This document shows, one piece after another, positions 1-8,539 of a stretch of 64,000 bases of DNA. Origin of the DNA: an uncultured Desulfovibrio sp. (GTDB lineage Bacteria; Desulfobacterota; Desulfovibrionia; Desulfovibrionales; Desulfovibrionaceae); assembly GCA_900541395.1 (NCBI GenBank), contig UQJT01000002.1, forward strand, positions 1 to 64,000, written 5' to 3'. Position numbers and translations under genes: made by a program. Each line of letters opens with the position of its first letter. The stretch's first letter is position 1. The notes under the pieces were generated by a model that was not told where the DNA came from, did not search any database, and saw only the letters and a list, made by a program, of their open reading frames with translations.

Positions 1-47
1 CTACACAGAGTAGATCGTCGGCAGCGTCAGATGTGTATCAGAGACGG
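1..47 (+). other. Illumina Nextera i5 adapter contamination
   Basis: Bases 1-6 match the end of the P5 primer, bases 7-14 (agagtaga) match a standard Nextera i5 index, bases 15-28 match the Nextera read-1 constant part, and bases 29-47 match the 19-base transposase mosaic end with two mismatches (positions 39 and 46). The order and spacing are exactly those of the commercial library adapter. Genomic sequence therefore begins at about base 48 and the start of the window is a contig end. Confidence 0.96.
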
Positions 48-365
48 GGGCGCAGGGGGTAATTATAGAAGGAATCGAGCCAAGCGGAAAAACGCTTGAA
101 GGTCCTCCAGGCTGCCCGCGCCGCTTTTGCTTCTCTTTCCTGCCCGGAGGGCCTGGCGCACAAAAGCGGAATAAACTGGGTAAAATGGAAAATCCCGGGC
201 AAATGCGGGAAGGAAGAAGCTAAAGAATACTCTTGTTTTTCTGTCGGATTTTGGGCACAAGTCAACGACGCGACTTGGCTCTCCCAGGGCGCGGCCGCCT
301 ATTTGTCGAGCGACGAAAAGCGTCTTCCGAGCTTGGCCGCTTGTGAGCCCCTACGACAACCCTCT
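48..365. other. Intergenic or 5' leader, no supported gene
   Basis: This stretch lies between the adapter and the riboswitch candidate. An open frame crosses it (96-389) but it has no ribosome-binding site, no recognisable protein and runs into the leader of the next gene. It probably carries the promoter of the queuosine operon, but no convincing -35/-10 pair was found. Confidence 0.5.
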
Positions 366-400
366 ACCGTGTGCTTGAACACCACGTAAAAAACAAGACT
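366..400 (+). promoter_or_regulatory. Candidate preQ1-I riboswitch
   Basis: Stem P1 is cgtg (368-371) with cacg (383-386). The 11-base loop (372-382) contains cttg (374-377), which is perfectly complementary to caag (394-397) in the following A-rich tail (388-397). That gives the H-type pseudoknot of the class I preQ1 aptamer: short stem, loop ending in ACAC, then an A-run and the second pseudoknot strand. The pseudoknot strand sits 3 bases before the ATG at 401, where the ribosome-binding site should be, so control would be translational. The two genes downstream are a queuosine-precursor transporter and the preQ1-forming enzyme QueF, the expected targets. P1 is only 4 bp without bulges, which keeps this a candidate. 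Confidence 0.62.
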
Positions 401-1084
401 ATGAAAAACACCACCGTTTCCGTGCCCTTCATGCTGCTGGGCATTGTGTTCTGCGTCTGCCTCATCGCCGCCAACCTGTTGGAAACCAAAATTATTCAGA
501 TCGGTTCCCTGACCATCACGGCGGGCTTTCTCATCTTTCCCGTTTCCTACATCATCAACGATTGCATCGTCGAAGTATGGGGCTTCCGCAAAGCCCGCCT
601 CATCATCTGGACGGGCTTCGCCATGAATTTTTTAATGTTGGCCCTGTTTCAGGTAGCCGTAGCGCTGCCCGCCGCCCCATTCTGGGAAGGCGAGGCCGCG
701 TTTCGTTTTGTGTTCGGGCTGGCTCCGCGCATTGCCGCAGCCAGTCTGCTGGCCTTTCTGGTGGGCTCTTTCCTCAACGCCTATATCATGAGTCGCATGA
801 AAATCGCCAGCGGGGGCCGAAATTTTTCGGCCCGGGCCGTGCTCTCCACTGTGTTTGGCGAAAGCGCGGATTCCCTGATTTTTTTCCCCATCGCCTTCGG
901 GGGACTCATGCCTGCGGAAGAATTGGTCAAACTGATGGTTATCCAGGTCGTGGCCAAGACGCTGTATGAAATCGTCGTGCTGCCCGTGACCATCCGCGTG
1001 GTAGCAGCGCTCAAACAGCTCGAGCAGACCGACGCCTACGACGAACATATTTCATACAGCATTTTGAAAATACGGGAGCTGTGA
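401..1084 (+). CDS. yhhQ: Queuosine precursor transporter YhhQ
   Basis: A 227-residue integral membrane protein of the YhhQ/queuosine precursor transporter (ECF-type, DUF165) family, which imports 7-deazaguanine precursors of queuosine. About six hydrophobic segments are visible. The conserved FPVSYIINDCIVEVWG stretch near residues 48-63 and the GESADSLIFFPIAF stretch near residue 158 are typical of the family. The ATG at 401 is preferred over an in-frame GTG at 371, because 371 lies inside the proposed riboswitch. It is followed 28 bases later by queF, probably in the same transcript. Its substrate in this organism (preQ0, preQ1 or queuine) cannot be read from sequence. Confidence 0.9.
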   Translation: MKNTTVSVPFMLLGIVFCVCLIAANLLETKIIQIGSLTITAGFLIFPVSYIINDCIVEVWGFRKARLIIWTGFAMNFLMLALFQVAVALPAAPFWEGEAAFRFVFGLAPRIAAASLLAFLVGSFLNAYIMSRMKIASGGRNFSARAVLSTVFGESADSLIFFPIAFGGLMPAEELVKLMVIQVVAKTLYEIVVLPVTIRVVAALKQLEQTDAYDEHISYSILKIREL

Positions 1085-1112
1085 GTTCCTCGCCAAAAGG
1101 GAAGAATGACTT

Positions 1113-1613
1113 ATGAAGACAAAAGAAGGCGGGCAGGGGACGGCACGCATCGATGAAGGACTGAGCCTGCTCGGAGGAGAAACCTGTTACCGGGTGGATT
1201 ATGCCCCGGAAGTGTTGGAAAGCTTCGCCAACAAACATCCGGACAACGATTACTGGGTACGTTTCCGTTGTCCTGAGTTTACCAGCCTGTGCCCCATCAC
1301 AGGCCAACCCGATTTTGCCGAAATCCGAATCGCGTATCTGCCGGACCGGCGTATGGTGGAGAGCAAAAGCCTCAAACTCTATCTTTTCAGCTTTCGCAAT
1401 CACGGAGATTTTCACGAAGATTGCGTCAATATCATCATGAAGGATCTGATCCGGCTTATGGACCCCAAGTACATTGAGGTCGAGGGGATATTCACGCCGC
1501 GCGGCGGCATTGCCATCTGGCCTTATGCCAACTATGGCCGCGCGGGTACCCGCTATGAGGAACTGGCTTCTTTTCGTCTGCGCGAACACGGCTTGAATCG
1601 GGCGGACGCGTAG
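1113..1613 (+). CDS. queF: NADPH-dependent 7-cyano-7-deazaguanine reductase QueF
   Basis: This 166-residue protein matches the short, single-domain (type I) QueF, which reduces preQ0 to preQ1 in queuosine biosynthesis. The active-site region [16 protein letters not shown] contains the cysteine that forms the thioimide with the nitrile (about residue 56). The QueF signature [20 protein letters not shown] follows at about residues 80-99. A purine-rich aaaaggga ribosome-binding site lies 11 bases ahead of the ATG. Location behind yhhQ and a preQ1-I-like element makes a coherent queuosine module, with the product preQ1 a likely feedback signal. It converges on selC, with a shared terminator in between. 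Confidence 0.95.
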   Translation: MKTKEGGQGTARIDEGLSLLGGETCYRVDYAPEVLESFANKHPDNDYWVRFRCPEFTSLCPITGQPDFAEIRIAYLPDRRMVESKSLKLYLFSFRNHGDFHEDCVNIIMKDLIRLMDPKYIEVEGIFTPRGGIAIWPYANYGRAGTRYEELASFRLREHGLNRADA

Positions 1614-1651
1614 AACACTGACGGACGAAAAAGAATGCGGAGACGACATAA

Positions 1652-1684
1652 AGCCCCCGGTCGCGCGCGGCCGGGGGCTCTTTT
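1652..1684 (+). terminator. Intrinsic terminator after queF, possibly bidirectional
   Basis: The stem agcccccgg / ccgggggct closes a GC-rich loop and is followed by tttt on the plus strand. Read on the minus strand the same hairpin is followed by ttta, so it could also end the selC transcript, which converges on queF. Confidence 0.8.
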
Positions 1685-1708
1685 CGCTCTTGTCGGAGTT
1701 TGGGAAAA

Positions 1709-1802
1709 TGGCGGAGGCGTATAGGGGTCGAACCTACCGATGACCTCTCGGCCATCCACTGGTTTTGAAGACCAGGCGCCACACCGGTGACGATACGCCT
1801 CC
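1709..1802 (-). tRNA. selC: tRNA-Sec (anticodon UCA)
   Basis: Read on the minus strand, a 94-base molecule begins GGAGGCGT at 1802 and ends ACGCCTCC followed by G and an encoded CCA (1709-1711). The acceptor stem has 8 bp. The anticodon arm CTGGTCTTCAAAACCAG carries TCA. A long extra arm follows, then a T arm with TTCGACC. The 8-bp acceptor, long variable arm and UGA-reading anticodon together define selenocysteine tRNA. The organism should therefore make selenoproteins (formate dehydrogenases or hydrogenases are usual in this group), but no gene in this window shows an in-frame TGA. Confidence 0.97.
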
Positions 1803-1812
1803 CGAAAAAAAC

Positions 1813-1841
1813 ATCATACACGCGGGGCGGGGTGATGACAA
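1813..1841 (-). promoter_or_regulatory. Sigma-70 promoter of selC
   Basis: On the minus strand TTGTCA (1841-1836) and TATGAT (1818-1813) are separated by 17 bases. The predicted start of transcription falls at about 1805, three bases ahead of the mature 5' end of the tRNA. Confidence 0.75.
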
Positions 1842-2076
1842 GCGACGGCGCGTCGCTGTTCCGCCCGCGCGCCGTCGGTAATGTGAAAAGGCGTAATTGA
1901 TCTGGAAAAGTCGGGTCGTCGGCAAGAAAGGCCCCATCACGTCATTGTCAAACGCCACTGGAGGCATTACAACTGAAAAAAATTGTCCGCCGGAAAATCC
2001 TATACCCCGGCCTCTGTTTATTTCCCGTTCCGTCGGGGTTTACGATCGACACCATCAGGCAGCCACGGAGGCAGCT

Positions 2077-4197
2077 TTGAACCAATTTTCCCGCAACCTC
2101 CTGCTCTGGGTGATCATCTCGCTGGCGATGGTCGTCCTCTTCAATTTGTTCAGCCAGCCCTATTCCCAACAGGCGTCCCTGGCCTACAGCGATTTTCTGG
2201 CCCAGGTGGACCGCGGGGATGTGAAGGAAGTGAGTATTCAGGGGCAGGTCATCAAGGGCAAGACGCAAAACGACACGTCCTTTCAGACCTACGCCCCGGA
2301 CGATCCCGGTCTGGTGGATCATCTGCTTGAACGCAAGGTGATCATCAAGGCCGAGCCGCCCGAAGACCCGCCTCTGCTCATGACCCTGCTTATTTCGTGG
2401 TTCCCCATGCTGCTGCTCATCGGGGTGTGGATTTTCTTCATGCGCCAGATGCAGGGGGGCAGCGGCAAAGCCATGTCCTTCGGCCGTTCCCGAGCGCGCA
2501 TGATTACCCAGGAGCAGGGCCGCGTCACCTTTGCCGACGTGGCGGGCGTGGATGAGGCCAAAGAGGAACTGGCCGAAGTGGTCGAGTTTTTGTCCAATCC
2601 GCGCAAGTTTACCCGCCTGGGCGGCCGCATTCCCAAAGGCGTGCTGCTCGTCGGCCCTCCGGGCACCGGCAAGACGCTGTTGGCCCGCGCCGTGGCGGGC
2701 GAGGCCGGGGTGCCCTTCTTTTCCATCTCGGGGTCGGACTTTGTGGAAATGTTCGTGGGCGTGGGCGCCTCGCGCGTGCGCGATCTGTTCACTCAGGGCA
2801 AGAAGAACGCGCCCTGCCTCATCTTCATCGACGAAATCGACGCCGTGGGCCGCCAGCGCGGCGCGGGCCTGGGCGGAGGTCATGACGAGCGGGAACAGAC
2901 TCTCAACCAGTTACTGGTGGAAATGGACGGCTTCGAGTCCAACGAGGGCGTCATCCTCATTGCGGCCACCAACCGGCCCGACGTGCTGGACCCCGCCCTG
3001 TTGCGCCCCGGCCGTTTCGATCGCCAGGTGGTGGTGTCCACCCCCGACCTGCGCGGCCGTCAGCGTATTCTTGAGGTGCACACCCGGCGCACCCCGCTGG
3101 GCAACAATGTCAATCTTGAGGTTCTGGCCAAAGGGACGCCCGGTTTTTCCGGCGCGGACCTTGAAAACCTGGTCAACGAGGCCGCTCTGCAGGCCGCCAA
3201 ACTGAACAAGGACCGTTTGGACATGGCGGACTTCGAGTACGCCAAGGACAAGGTGCTCATGGGCAAGGAACGGCGCAGCCTCATCCTCAGCGACGACGAA
3301 AAGCGCATCACCGCCTATCATGAGGCCGGTCACGCCTTGGCCGCCAAGATGCTGCCCGGCACCGACCCCATTCACAAGGTGTCCATCATCCCGCGCGGCC
3401 GCGCCCTGGGCGTGACCATGCAATTGCCCGACGAAGATCGGCACGGCTATTCCCGCACCTTCCTGCGCAATAATCTGGTGGTGCTCCTGGGCGGTCGCGT
3501 GGCCGAGGAACTGGTCATGAACGAAATGACCACGGGTGCGGGCAACGATATTGAGCGGGCGTCGAAAATGGCCCGCAAGATGGTGTGCGAGTGGGGTATG
3601 AGCGACGCCATCGGCCCTCAGGCCATCGGTGAGCACGAAGAAGAAGTGTTTCTGGGCCGCGAGTGGGGGCACTCGAACCAGATCAGCGAGGAAACCGCGC
3701 GTCTGGTGGATGCGGAAATCAAACGCTTCATGGAAGAGGCGCGGCAGCGCTGCCGCAAGATTCTGGAAGAGAACCTGGATTCCCTTCACGCCATCGCCGC
3801 CGCCTTGTTGGAACGCGAAACCATCACGGGCGACGATATCGATCTGCTGATCCAGGGCAAACCGTTACCCCCTTTCGATCCGGAGCGCCCCGAACCTGCC
3901 CCGGTCCGGCCCGCAGAGGACCGGCCGACGCCTTCGGACGACGGCGCCACCTTTACGCTGCACTCCGAAAGCGACGTGGCGCCCGAAAGCTCCGAGGGGC
4001 CGGACAATGCCGCGCAGGAAAAGACGAAGGGGGGCGAAACGGACGGGAAGACGGACGAGCCGGAGCTGCCGGAGACTCCGCAGGAAAAAGAGAAAAAGGA
4101 AGGCGATATCCTGGGTGATAGCGGAGCTCAGGCCGGACTGGATAACAACTTCGGGCGTGAAATGCCGCCGGAAGACGACAAAACGGATCACCGTTGA
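2077..4197 (+). CDS. ftsH: ATP-dependent zinc metalloprotease FtsH
   Basis: A membrane-anchored AAA+ protease that degrades misfolded and regulatory proteins at the inner membrane; 706 residues from a TTG start. The TTG at 2077 is chosen because a cggagg site lies 5 bases upstream and the protein then begins just before the first membrane helix (residues 8-25); the longer frame from 1897 has no such support. A short periplasmic domain is followed by TM2 (about 100-121), Walker A GPPGTGKT (193), Walker B IFIDEID (249), the second region of homology (about 299-315) and the zinc site HEAGH (415). The last roughly 105 residues are an unusually long, acidic, Pro/Glu/Lys-rich tail of low complexity. 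The stop codon shares a base with the folP start. Confidence 0.96.
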   Translation: MNQFSRNLLLWVIISLAMVVLFNLFSQPYSQQASLAYSDFLAQVDRGDVKEVSIQGQVIKGKTQNDTSFQTYAPDDPGLVDHLLERKVIIKAEPPEDPPLLMTLLISWFPMLLLIGVWIFFMRQMQGGSGKAMSFGRSRARMITQEQGRVTFADVAGVDEAKEELAEVVEFLSNPRKFTRLGGRIPKGVLLVGPPGTGKTLLARAVAGEAGVPFFSISGSDFVEMFVGVGASRVRDLFTQGKKNAPCLIFIDEIDAVGRQRGAGLGGGHDEREQTLNQLLVEMDGFESNEGVILIAATNRPDVLDPALLRPGRFDRQVVVSTPDLRGRQRILEVHTRRTPLGNNVNLEVLAKGTPGFSGADLENLVNEAALQAAKLNKDRLDMADFEYAKDKVLMGKERRSLILSDDEKRITAYHEAGHALAAKMLPGTDPIHKVSIIPRGRALGVTMQLPDEDRHGYSRTFLRNNLVVLLGGRVAEELVMNEMTTGAGNDIERASKMARKMVCEWGMSDAIGPQAIGEHEEEVFLGREWGHSNQISEETARLVDAEIKRFMEEARQRCRKILEENLDSLHAIAAALLERETITGDDIDLLIQGKPLPPFDPERPEPAPVRPAEDRPTPSDDGATFTLHSESDVAPESSEGPDNAAQEKTKGGETDGKTDEPELPETPQEKEKKEGDILGDSGAQAGLDNNFGREMPPEDDKTDHR

Positions 4198-5117
4198 TGA
4201 GTTTGCCGCAGCCTGTATGGACCATTCGGGGCGGGATCGTGGATCCCGCCCCGCCTTTGTCGGAGAATACGACCTCCTTCAACTCCGTTGCTCCATATCG
4301 GATATGGGGCATCGTCAATGTGACGCCCGATTCTTTCTATGACGGAGGTCGTCACCCCACGCCGGAAACGGCTTTGGCCCACGCCCGCGCCCTGACCGCC
4401 CAGGGGGCGGCGGTGCTGGATGTGGGGGGGGCATCTTCCCGACCGGGCTCGGTCGATGTGGATGCCGATGAGGAAGCGGCCCGCGTGTTGCCCGTGGTCC
4501 GGGGGCTGCTGACCGATCGGAAGGCCGCCGGAGGCGCTTCGGGCTCCGCCCCCTTTCCCCTGATTTCCGTGGACACCTGGCGGGCCGACGTGGCTGAAGC
4601 CGTGCTGGAGGCCGGGGCCGATATCCTCAACGATATTTCCGCCTGCGCCTGGGAACCGCGTCTGGCCGAGGTTGTGGCGGCGCGGCGGCCCGGTTACGTG
4701 CTTATGCACTGCCGGGGGCGGCCCGGGCACATGCAGGACGCGCCGCGTTACGCGGATGTGGTGGACGAGGTCGCGGCCTTTTTCGAGCGTCGTATGGCCG
4801 CTCTGATCCGGGCCGGACTGCCTGAAACCAATATTGTGCTGGACCCCGGCATAGGCTTCGGCAAAACTCTGGAACACAATCTGGTGCTGTTGGCCCGGAC
4901 CGAGCGTTTGCTTGAGCTGGGGCGGCCCCTGCTCCTGGGGTTGTCGAACAAGTCGCTGTTCGGCGACTTGTTCAGACTGGGGCGGGACGAGCGGGGCGAC
5001 TGCACGGCCGTGTGCACCGCGTTGCTGGCCGAACGGGGCTATCTCCATCACCGGGTGCATGACGTGGCGGCCGCGCGGCGCGCGCTGACTCTTGTGCGCG
5101 CCGTCGGCCCGTTATAG
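4197..5117 (+). CDS. folP: Dihydropteroate synthase
   Basis: This enzyme condenses 6-hydroxymethyl-dihydropterin diphosphate with p-aminobenzoate in folate synthesis and is the sulfonamide target. The 306-residue TIM-barrel protein shows VNVTPDSFYDGG (about 40-51), GGASSRPGS (about 80), DPGIGFGKT (about 216) and LGLSNKSLFG (about 247), all DHPS landmarks. The ATG at 4197 overlaps the ftsH stop (TGATG), implying translational coupling; a TTG one codon earlier is possible. About 30 residues precede the first conserved strand, slightly more than usual. The following gene, cdaA, starts 10 bases after the stop. Confidence 0.95.
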   Translation: MSLPQPVWTIRGGIVDPAPPLSENTTSFNSVAPYRIWGIVNVTPDSFYDGGRHPTPETALAHARALTAQGAAVLDVGGASSRPGSVDVDADEEAARVLPVVRGLLTDRKAAGGASGSAPFPLISVDTWRADVAEAVLEAGADILNDISACAWEPRLAEVVAARRPGYVLMHCRGRPGHMQDAPRYADVVDEVAAFFERRMAALIRAGLPETNIVLDPGIGFGKTLEHNLVLLARTERLLELGRPLLLGLSNKSLFGDLFRLGRDERGDCTAVCTALLAERGYLHHRVHDVAAARRALTLVRAVGPL

Positions 5118-5127
5118 GATGTCTCCC

Positions 5128-5877
5128 ATGTTGGAATGGAACCAGATTCCTTTCGGCTGGCGGGAAGCGCTTGATATCGCGGTGGTGGCGTTTCTGTTCT
5201 ACCACGTTATCCGCTTTGTGCGCGGCACGCGGGCCATGGCCGCGATCAACGGGCTGTTCGTGCTGCTCGTGCTTTACGTCGTGGCCCAGATGGTGGGCCT
5301 GCTCACCTTGGTCTGGCTTCTGGAAAACGTGTTCGGGTCTCTGTTCCTGGTCATTGTGGTTCTTTTTCATCAGGATATCCGGCAGGCCCTGTCCAGCATG
5401 AGCTTGCGTTCGTTGTTCCGACGCCGGACCGGCGGACACGAGGAACTGATCCGCACCCTGGCCCGTACCTGCTGCGATCTCGCGGCCAAGCGCATCGGCG
5501 CGATCATCGTCGTCGAAATGACTGTGCCCTTGGGCGACATGATGGAAAAGGGCGTTAAAATCGACGGTCAGGTATCCGAGGATTTGCTGTCCACCATCTT
5601 TTTTCCCAACACCGCCCTGCACGACGGCGCGGTCATCGTCAATCTGTCCGGCCGCGTGGTGGCTGCGGGTTGCGTGTTGCCTTTGGCTCAGGTGGCCCGC
5701 CAGCATTTCGGCACCCGGCATCGGGCCGCTCTGGGCATTACCGAGGTCAGCGACGCCGTGGCCCTGGTGGTTTCGGAAGAGCGGGGCGAGGTGACTATGG
5801 CCCAGGACGGGCGGCTGTCCAACCCGCTTAATTATGAACGCCTGGAACGGATTTTGACCAATGTCCTCAGTCACTGA
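5128..5877 (+). CDS. cdaA: Diadenylate cyclase CdaA
   Basis: Makes cyclic di-AMP from two ATP, a second messenger for potassium and osmolyte balance and wall homeostasis. Three N-terminal membrane helices (about residues 14-80) precede a DisA_N catalytic domain with LHDGAVIV (about 163-170; the DGA motif) and GTRHRAALGITE (about 195-206; the RHR motif). It has 249 residues from the ATG at 5128, which has an aggat site 7 bases upstream; an in-frame ATG at 5119 is an alternative. It overlaps the regulator gene cdaR by 17 bases and lies just ahead of glmM. The cdaA-cdaR-glmM order is the one known from Gram-positive bacteria. Confidence 0.95.
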   Translation: MLEWNQIPFGWREALDIAVVAFLFYHVIRFVRGTRAMAAINGLFVLLVLYVVAQMVGLLTLVWLLENVFGSLFLVIVVLFHQDIRQALSSMSLRSLFRRRTGGHEELIRTLARTCCDLAAKRIGAIIVVEMTVPLGDMMEKGVKIDGQVSEDLLSTIFFPNTALHDGAVIVNLSGRVVAAGCVLPLAQVARQHFGTRHRAALGITEVSDAVALVVSEERGEVTMAQDGRLSNPLNYERLERILTNVLSH

Positions 5878-6997
5878 AAGCCACTGGCAGACCGTCAAAT
5901 ATATCCTGCTCTCGCTGCTGCTGGCCGTGGGCCTGTGGTATGTGGTCATCGGCAGCGCTCAGGTGGAAGCCCAGTTCGACCTGCGGGTGGATTATCGGGG
6001 CCTGCCTGAAGGGTTGGTTGTGCGCGACGGTATGGTCAACCGCATTTCCGTACGACTGCGCGGACCGGGCGAGCTTCTGCGCGGCCTGCATTCGCGCGAT
6101 CTGGCGTATACCGTGGATCTGTCCGAGGTGAAGAAGGGGGCCAACGTGCTGCCCCTCAGCGTGGACAGCTTGACGGATCTCAAGTCCTACGAGGTGGTGG
6201 ACGTTTCGCCCAGCCGTCTGGTGCTGGAGGTGGACGCCCTGACCGAACGCGTGCTGCCGCTGGAAGTGAACATCGCCCCCTTGCCCGACGAGGCGCCCCT
6301 GCGTCTGACCAATGTGCTGCTCGAACCTTCCTTTGTGACGGTCAAGGGACCGGAAAGTCTGGTCAAACCGCTGGAGCATTTGTCCGTATCCTTTGATCCC
6401 AATCAAGATATGGATGAGGGCACCCGGGCCATGAACGTGGCTGTCGCCGGGCCGGATCAGGTGGATATCACTCCGCCCGTAACCACCTTGCGCTATACCC
6501 TGGCTCTTAAAACCGCGGAATTGGAACTGCGCCGCGTGGTTCAGCTCGACGCCGAGGCCCGCGCCCGTTACGACGTCAAGCCCCGCTCCGTGTCTCTCGG
6601 CGTGGAAGTCCCCGAAGGCAGGGTGCGGGACGCCGAATACCAGGCCGCCATCCGGGTGGTGGTGCGGCCGCCGCAACTGACCACGCCCGGCTCCGGCGCC
6701 GAGGCCCCCGTGCTGGTTGTGCTGCCCGCCGGGGCCCGCCTGGTCCGGGTGTCGCCTTCAACCGTGACCATTACTCTGAAGCCGGAGGTCGCCCCTGCCG
6801 AAAACGAGGGCGACGCCTCGGACGAAGACCCGGACTCGGCCCATGCTGCGGCCTCTGCCCCTGCCGCTTCGCCCGTTTCGGAGCCGGAACGCCGACAGGA
6901 CGGAGAGCGCGTGGACAGTTCCGCCCGTCTGCCTCTGTCGCCGGTTCCGGCCATGCCGGTTCCGGACGCGTCGCGGGCCGCTCTTTCTCTTTCTTGA
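5861..6997 (+). CDS. cdaR: YbbR-domain protein CdaR, regulator of CdaA
   Basis: A single-pass membrane protein of 378 residues. A short cytoplasmic N terminus is followed by one helix (about 13-30) and an outer region with repeated YbbR-type beta modules. Phrases such as [27 protein letters not shown] and [13 protein letters not shown] mark successive modules. By analogy with characterised systems it binds and modulates the CdaA cyclase. The last roughly 80 residues are low-complexity, rich in Ala, Pro, Glu and Asp, and look disordered. The start overlaps the end of cdaA, so the two are translationally coupled. Confidence 0.88.
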   Translation: MSSVTESHWQTVKYILLSLLLAVGLWYVVIGSAQVEAQFDLRVDYRGLPEGLVVRDGMVNRISVRLRGPGELLRGLHSRDLAYTVDLSEVKKGANVLPLSVDSLTDLKSYEVVDVSPSRLVLEVDALTERVLPLEVNIAPLPDEAPLRLTNVLLEPSFVTVKGPESLVKPLEHLSVSFDPNQDMDEGTRAMNVAVAGPDQVDITPPVTTLRYTLALKTAELELRRVVQLDAEARARYDVKPRSVSLGVEVPEGRVRDAEYQAAIRVVVRPPQLTTPGSGAEAPVLVVLPAGARLVRVSPSTVTITLKPEVAPAENEGDASDEDPDSAHAAASAPAASPVSEPERRQDGERVDSSARLPLSPVPAMPVPDASRAALSLS

Positions 6998-7020
6998 CTC
7001 CGACAGTGCGAGGAAAAGCC

Positions 7021-8373
7021 ATGCACCAGCGTCTTTTCGGCACCGACGGCCTGCGCGGCCATGTCAACGCTTATCCTCTGACCGCCGATATGGCCCTGCG
7101 GCTGGGGTTGGCGGCGGGTACCCTGTTCCGCGACGGCCAGCGCCGCCACAAGGTGATCATCGGCAAGGACACGCGTCTGTCGGGCTACGTGTTCGAATCC
7201 GCGCTTACCGCCGGACTGTGCGCGGCGGGCATGGACGTATTCCAGGTGGGACCGCTGCCCACCCCGGCCATAGCGTTTCTGACCCGCAATATGCGGGCCG
7301 ATCTGGGGGTGGTTATTTCCGCCTCGCACAATCCCTACGACGACAACGGCATCAAGTTTTTCGATCGCGACGGGTTCAAGCTGCCGGACGAAACCGAGGA
7401 CCGCATGGCCGACCTGGTGCTCGACGCGGGCCACGCCTGGGAATACCCGCCCTCGGACAAGGTGGGGCGGGCCTATAAAATCGTGGACGCGCCGGGCCGC
7501 TACATCGTATATCTCAAGAACAGCTTTCCCCAGGATCTTACCCTGGAAGGGCTGCGGGTGGTCATCGACTGCGCCAACGGAGCGAATTACAAGGTGGCCC
7601 CCCTGGCTCTTGAGGAACTGGGGGCCGAAGTCGTCCGCCTGGGGACCGCGCCCGACGGTCTCAATATCAACCGCGACTGCGGTTCGCTCCACCCCGAGGC
7701 CATGCAGGCCAGGGTACGCGAAACCCGGGCCGATATCGGCCTTGCCCTGGACGGCGACGCCGACCGCCTGATCGTGGCCGATGAAACGGGCCGGGTGCTG
7801 GATGGGGACCAGATTATGGCTCTGTGCGCCGACGACCTCATGCAGCAGGGGCGTTTGCGCGGCAATCTGCTGGTGGCCACGGTCATGAGCAATATGGCCC
7901 TGGAATTGTTCATGGCCGAACGGGGGGGGCGGCTGCTGCGCACCGCCGTGGGCGATCGCTACGTGGCCGAGGCCATGCGCGCCCATGACGCCGCCCTGGG
8001 AGGGGAACAGTCGGGGCATCTTATTTTCCGCGATTACAGCACCACGGGCGACGGCCTGCTGGCCGCGCTCCAGATATTGCGCGTCATGCGCCAGCGCGGG
8101 CGGCCTCTGTCCGAACTGGCGGATCAATTGAGACTGTTCCCGCAAAGCCTGATTAACGTCCGAGTGCAGCGCAAGATTCCCTTTGAGGAATGCGAGGCTT
8201 TGCAGCAGGCGCAACACGAAGCGGAAGCCGAATTGGGCGGCCGGGGCCGGGTGCTTTTGCGCTATTCCGGCACGGAAAATTTGTGCCGGGTTATGGTGGA
8301 AGGCGAGGATGCGGAGCGCGTGCGTCGCCTCGCCCGTCGTCTGGCGGACGCGGCAGAGGCCTCGCTGCGTTGA
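7021..8373 (+). CDS. glmM: Phosphoglucosamine mutase
   Basis: Interconverts glucosamine-6-phosphate and glucosamine-1-phosphate on the way to UDP-GlcNAc for peptidoglycan and LPS. The 450-residue length matches the family. The phosphoserine loop [13 protein letters not shown] has its catalytic Ser at about 102. The metal site DGDADR lies at about 244-249 and the phosphate-binding [15 protein letters not shown] near 414. The ATG at 7021 has gagga upstream and gives the expected N terminus ([12 protein letters not shown]). The partner enzyme glmS is also in this window, at 56433. In other bacteria GlmM can be inhibited by the CdaA complex encoded next door. Confidence 0.97.
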   Translation: MHQRLFGTDGLRGHVNAYPLTADMALRLGLAAGTLFRDGQRRHKVIIGKDTRLSGYVFESALTAGLCAAGMDVFQVGPLPTPAIAFLTRNMRADLGVVISASHNPYDDNGIKFFDRDGFKLPDETEDRMADLVLDAGHAWEYPPSDKVGRAYKIVDAPGRYIVYLKNSFPQDLTLEGLRVVIDCANGANYKVAPLALEELGAEVVRLGTAPDGLNINRDCGSLHPEAMQARVRETRADIGLALDGDADRLIVADETGRVLDGDQIMALCADDLMQQGRLRGNLLVATVMSNMALELFMAERGGRLLRTAVGDRYVAEAMRAHDAALGGEQSGHLIFRDYSTTGDGLLAALQILRVMRQRGRPLSELADQLRLFPQSLINVRVQRKIPFEECEALQQAQHEAEAELGGRGRVLLRYSGTENLCRVMVEGEDAERVRRLARRLADAAEASLR

Positions 8374-8415
8374 GCCGAGCCCCGGGAGATGCGCCGACCG
8401 TTTGGTCTAGTCAGG

Positions 8416-8444
8416 TTGCTTTAGCCTTTGCGGGCCTGTATAGT
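8416..8444 (+). promoter_or_regulatory. Sigma-70 promoter of galU
   Basis: TTGCTT (8416-8421) and TATAGT (8439-8444) are separated by 17 bases, about 95 bases ahead of the galU ATG. It would make galU independent of the ftsH-glmM operon. Confidence 0.65.
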
Positions 8445-8539
8445 CGCCTCATCAAGACGTGTTCTTCGTCGTCCGCTCCACTCCGTGGCTTTCGTGGAGG
8501 CGATGCGGTAAAGAAAGCCGTAAGTGCAGGAGTGCCCCT

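Noticed and set aside
96..389. Open frame of 97 codons at the window start
   Set aside because: It overlaps the riboswitch candidate and the yhhQ leader, has no ribosome-binding site and no recognisable protein.
6568..8217. Long antisense frame opposite cdaR and glmM (549 codons)
   Set aside because: GC-rich coding strands leave long mirror frames open; the plus-strand genes are certain and the mirror has no family resemblance.
8459..8539. 27-codon N-terminal extension of GalU
   Set aside because: Lies within the leader after the promoter; the ATG at 8540 has the ribosome-binding site and the family N terminus.
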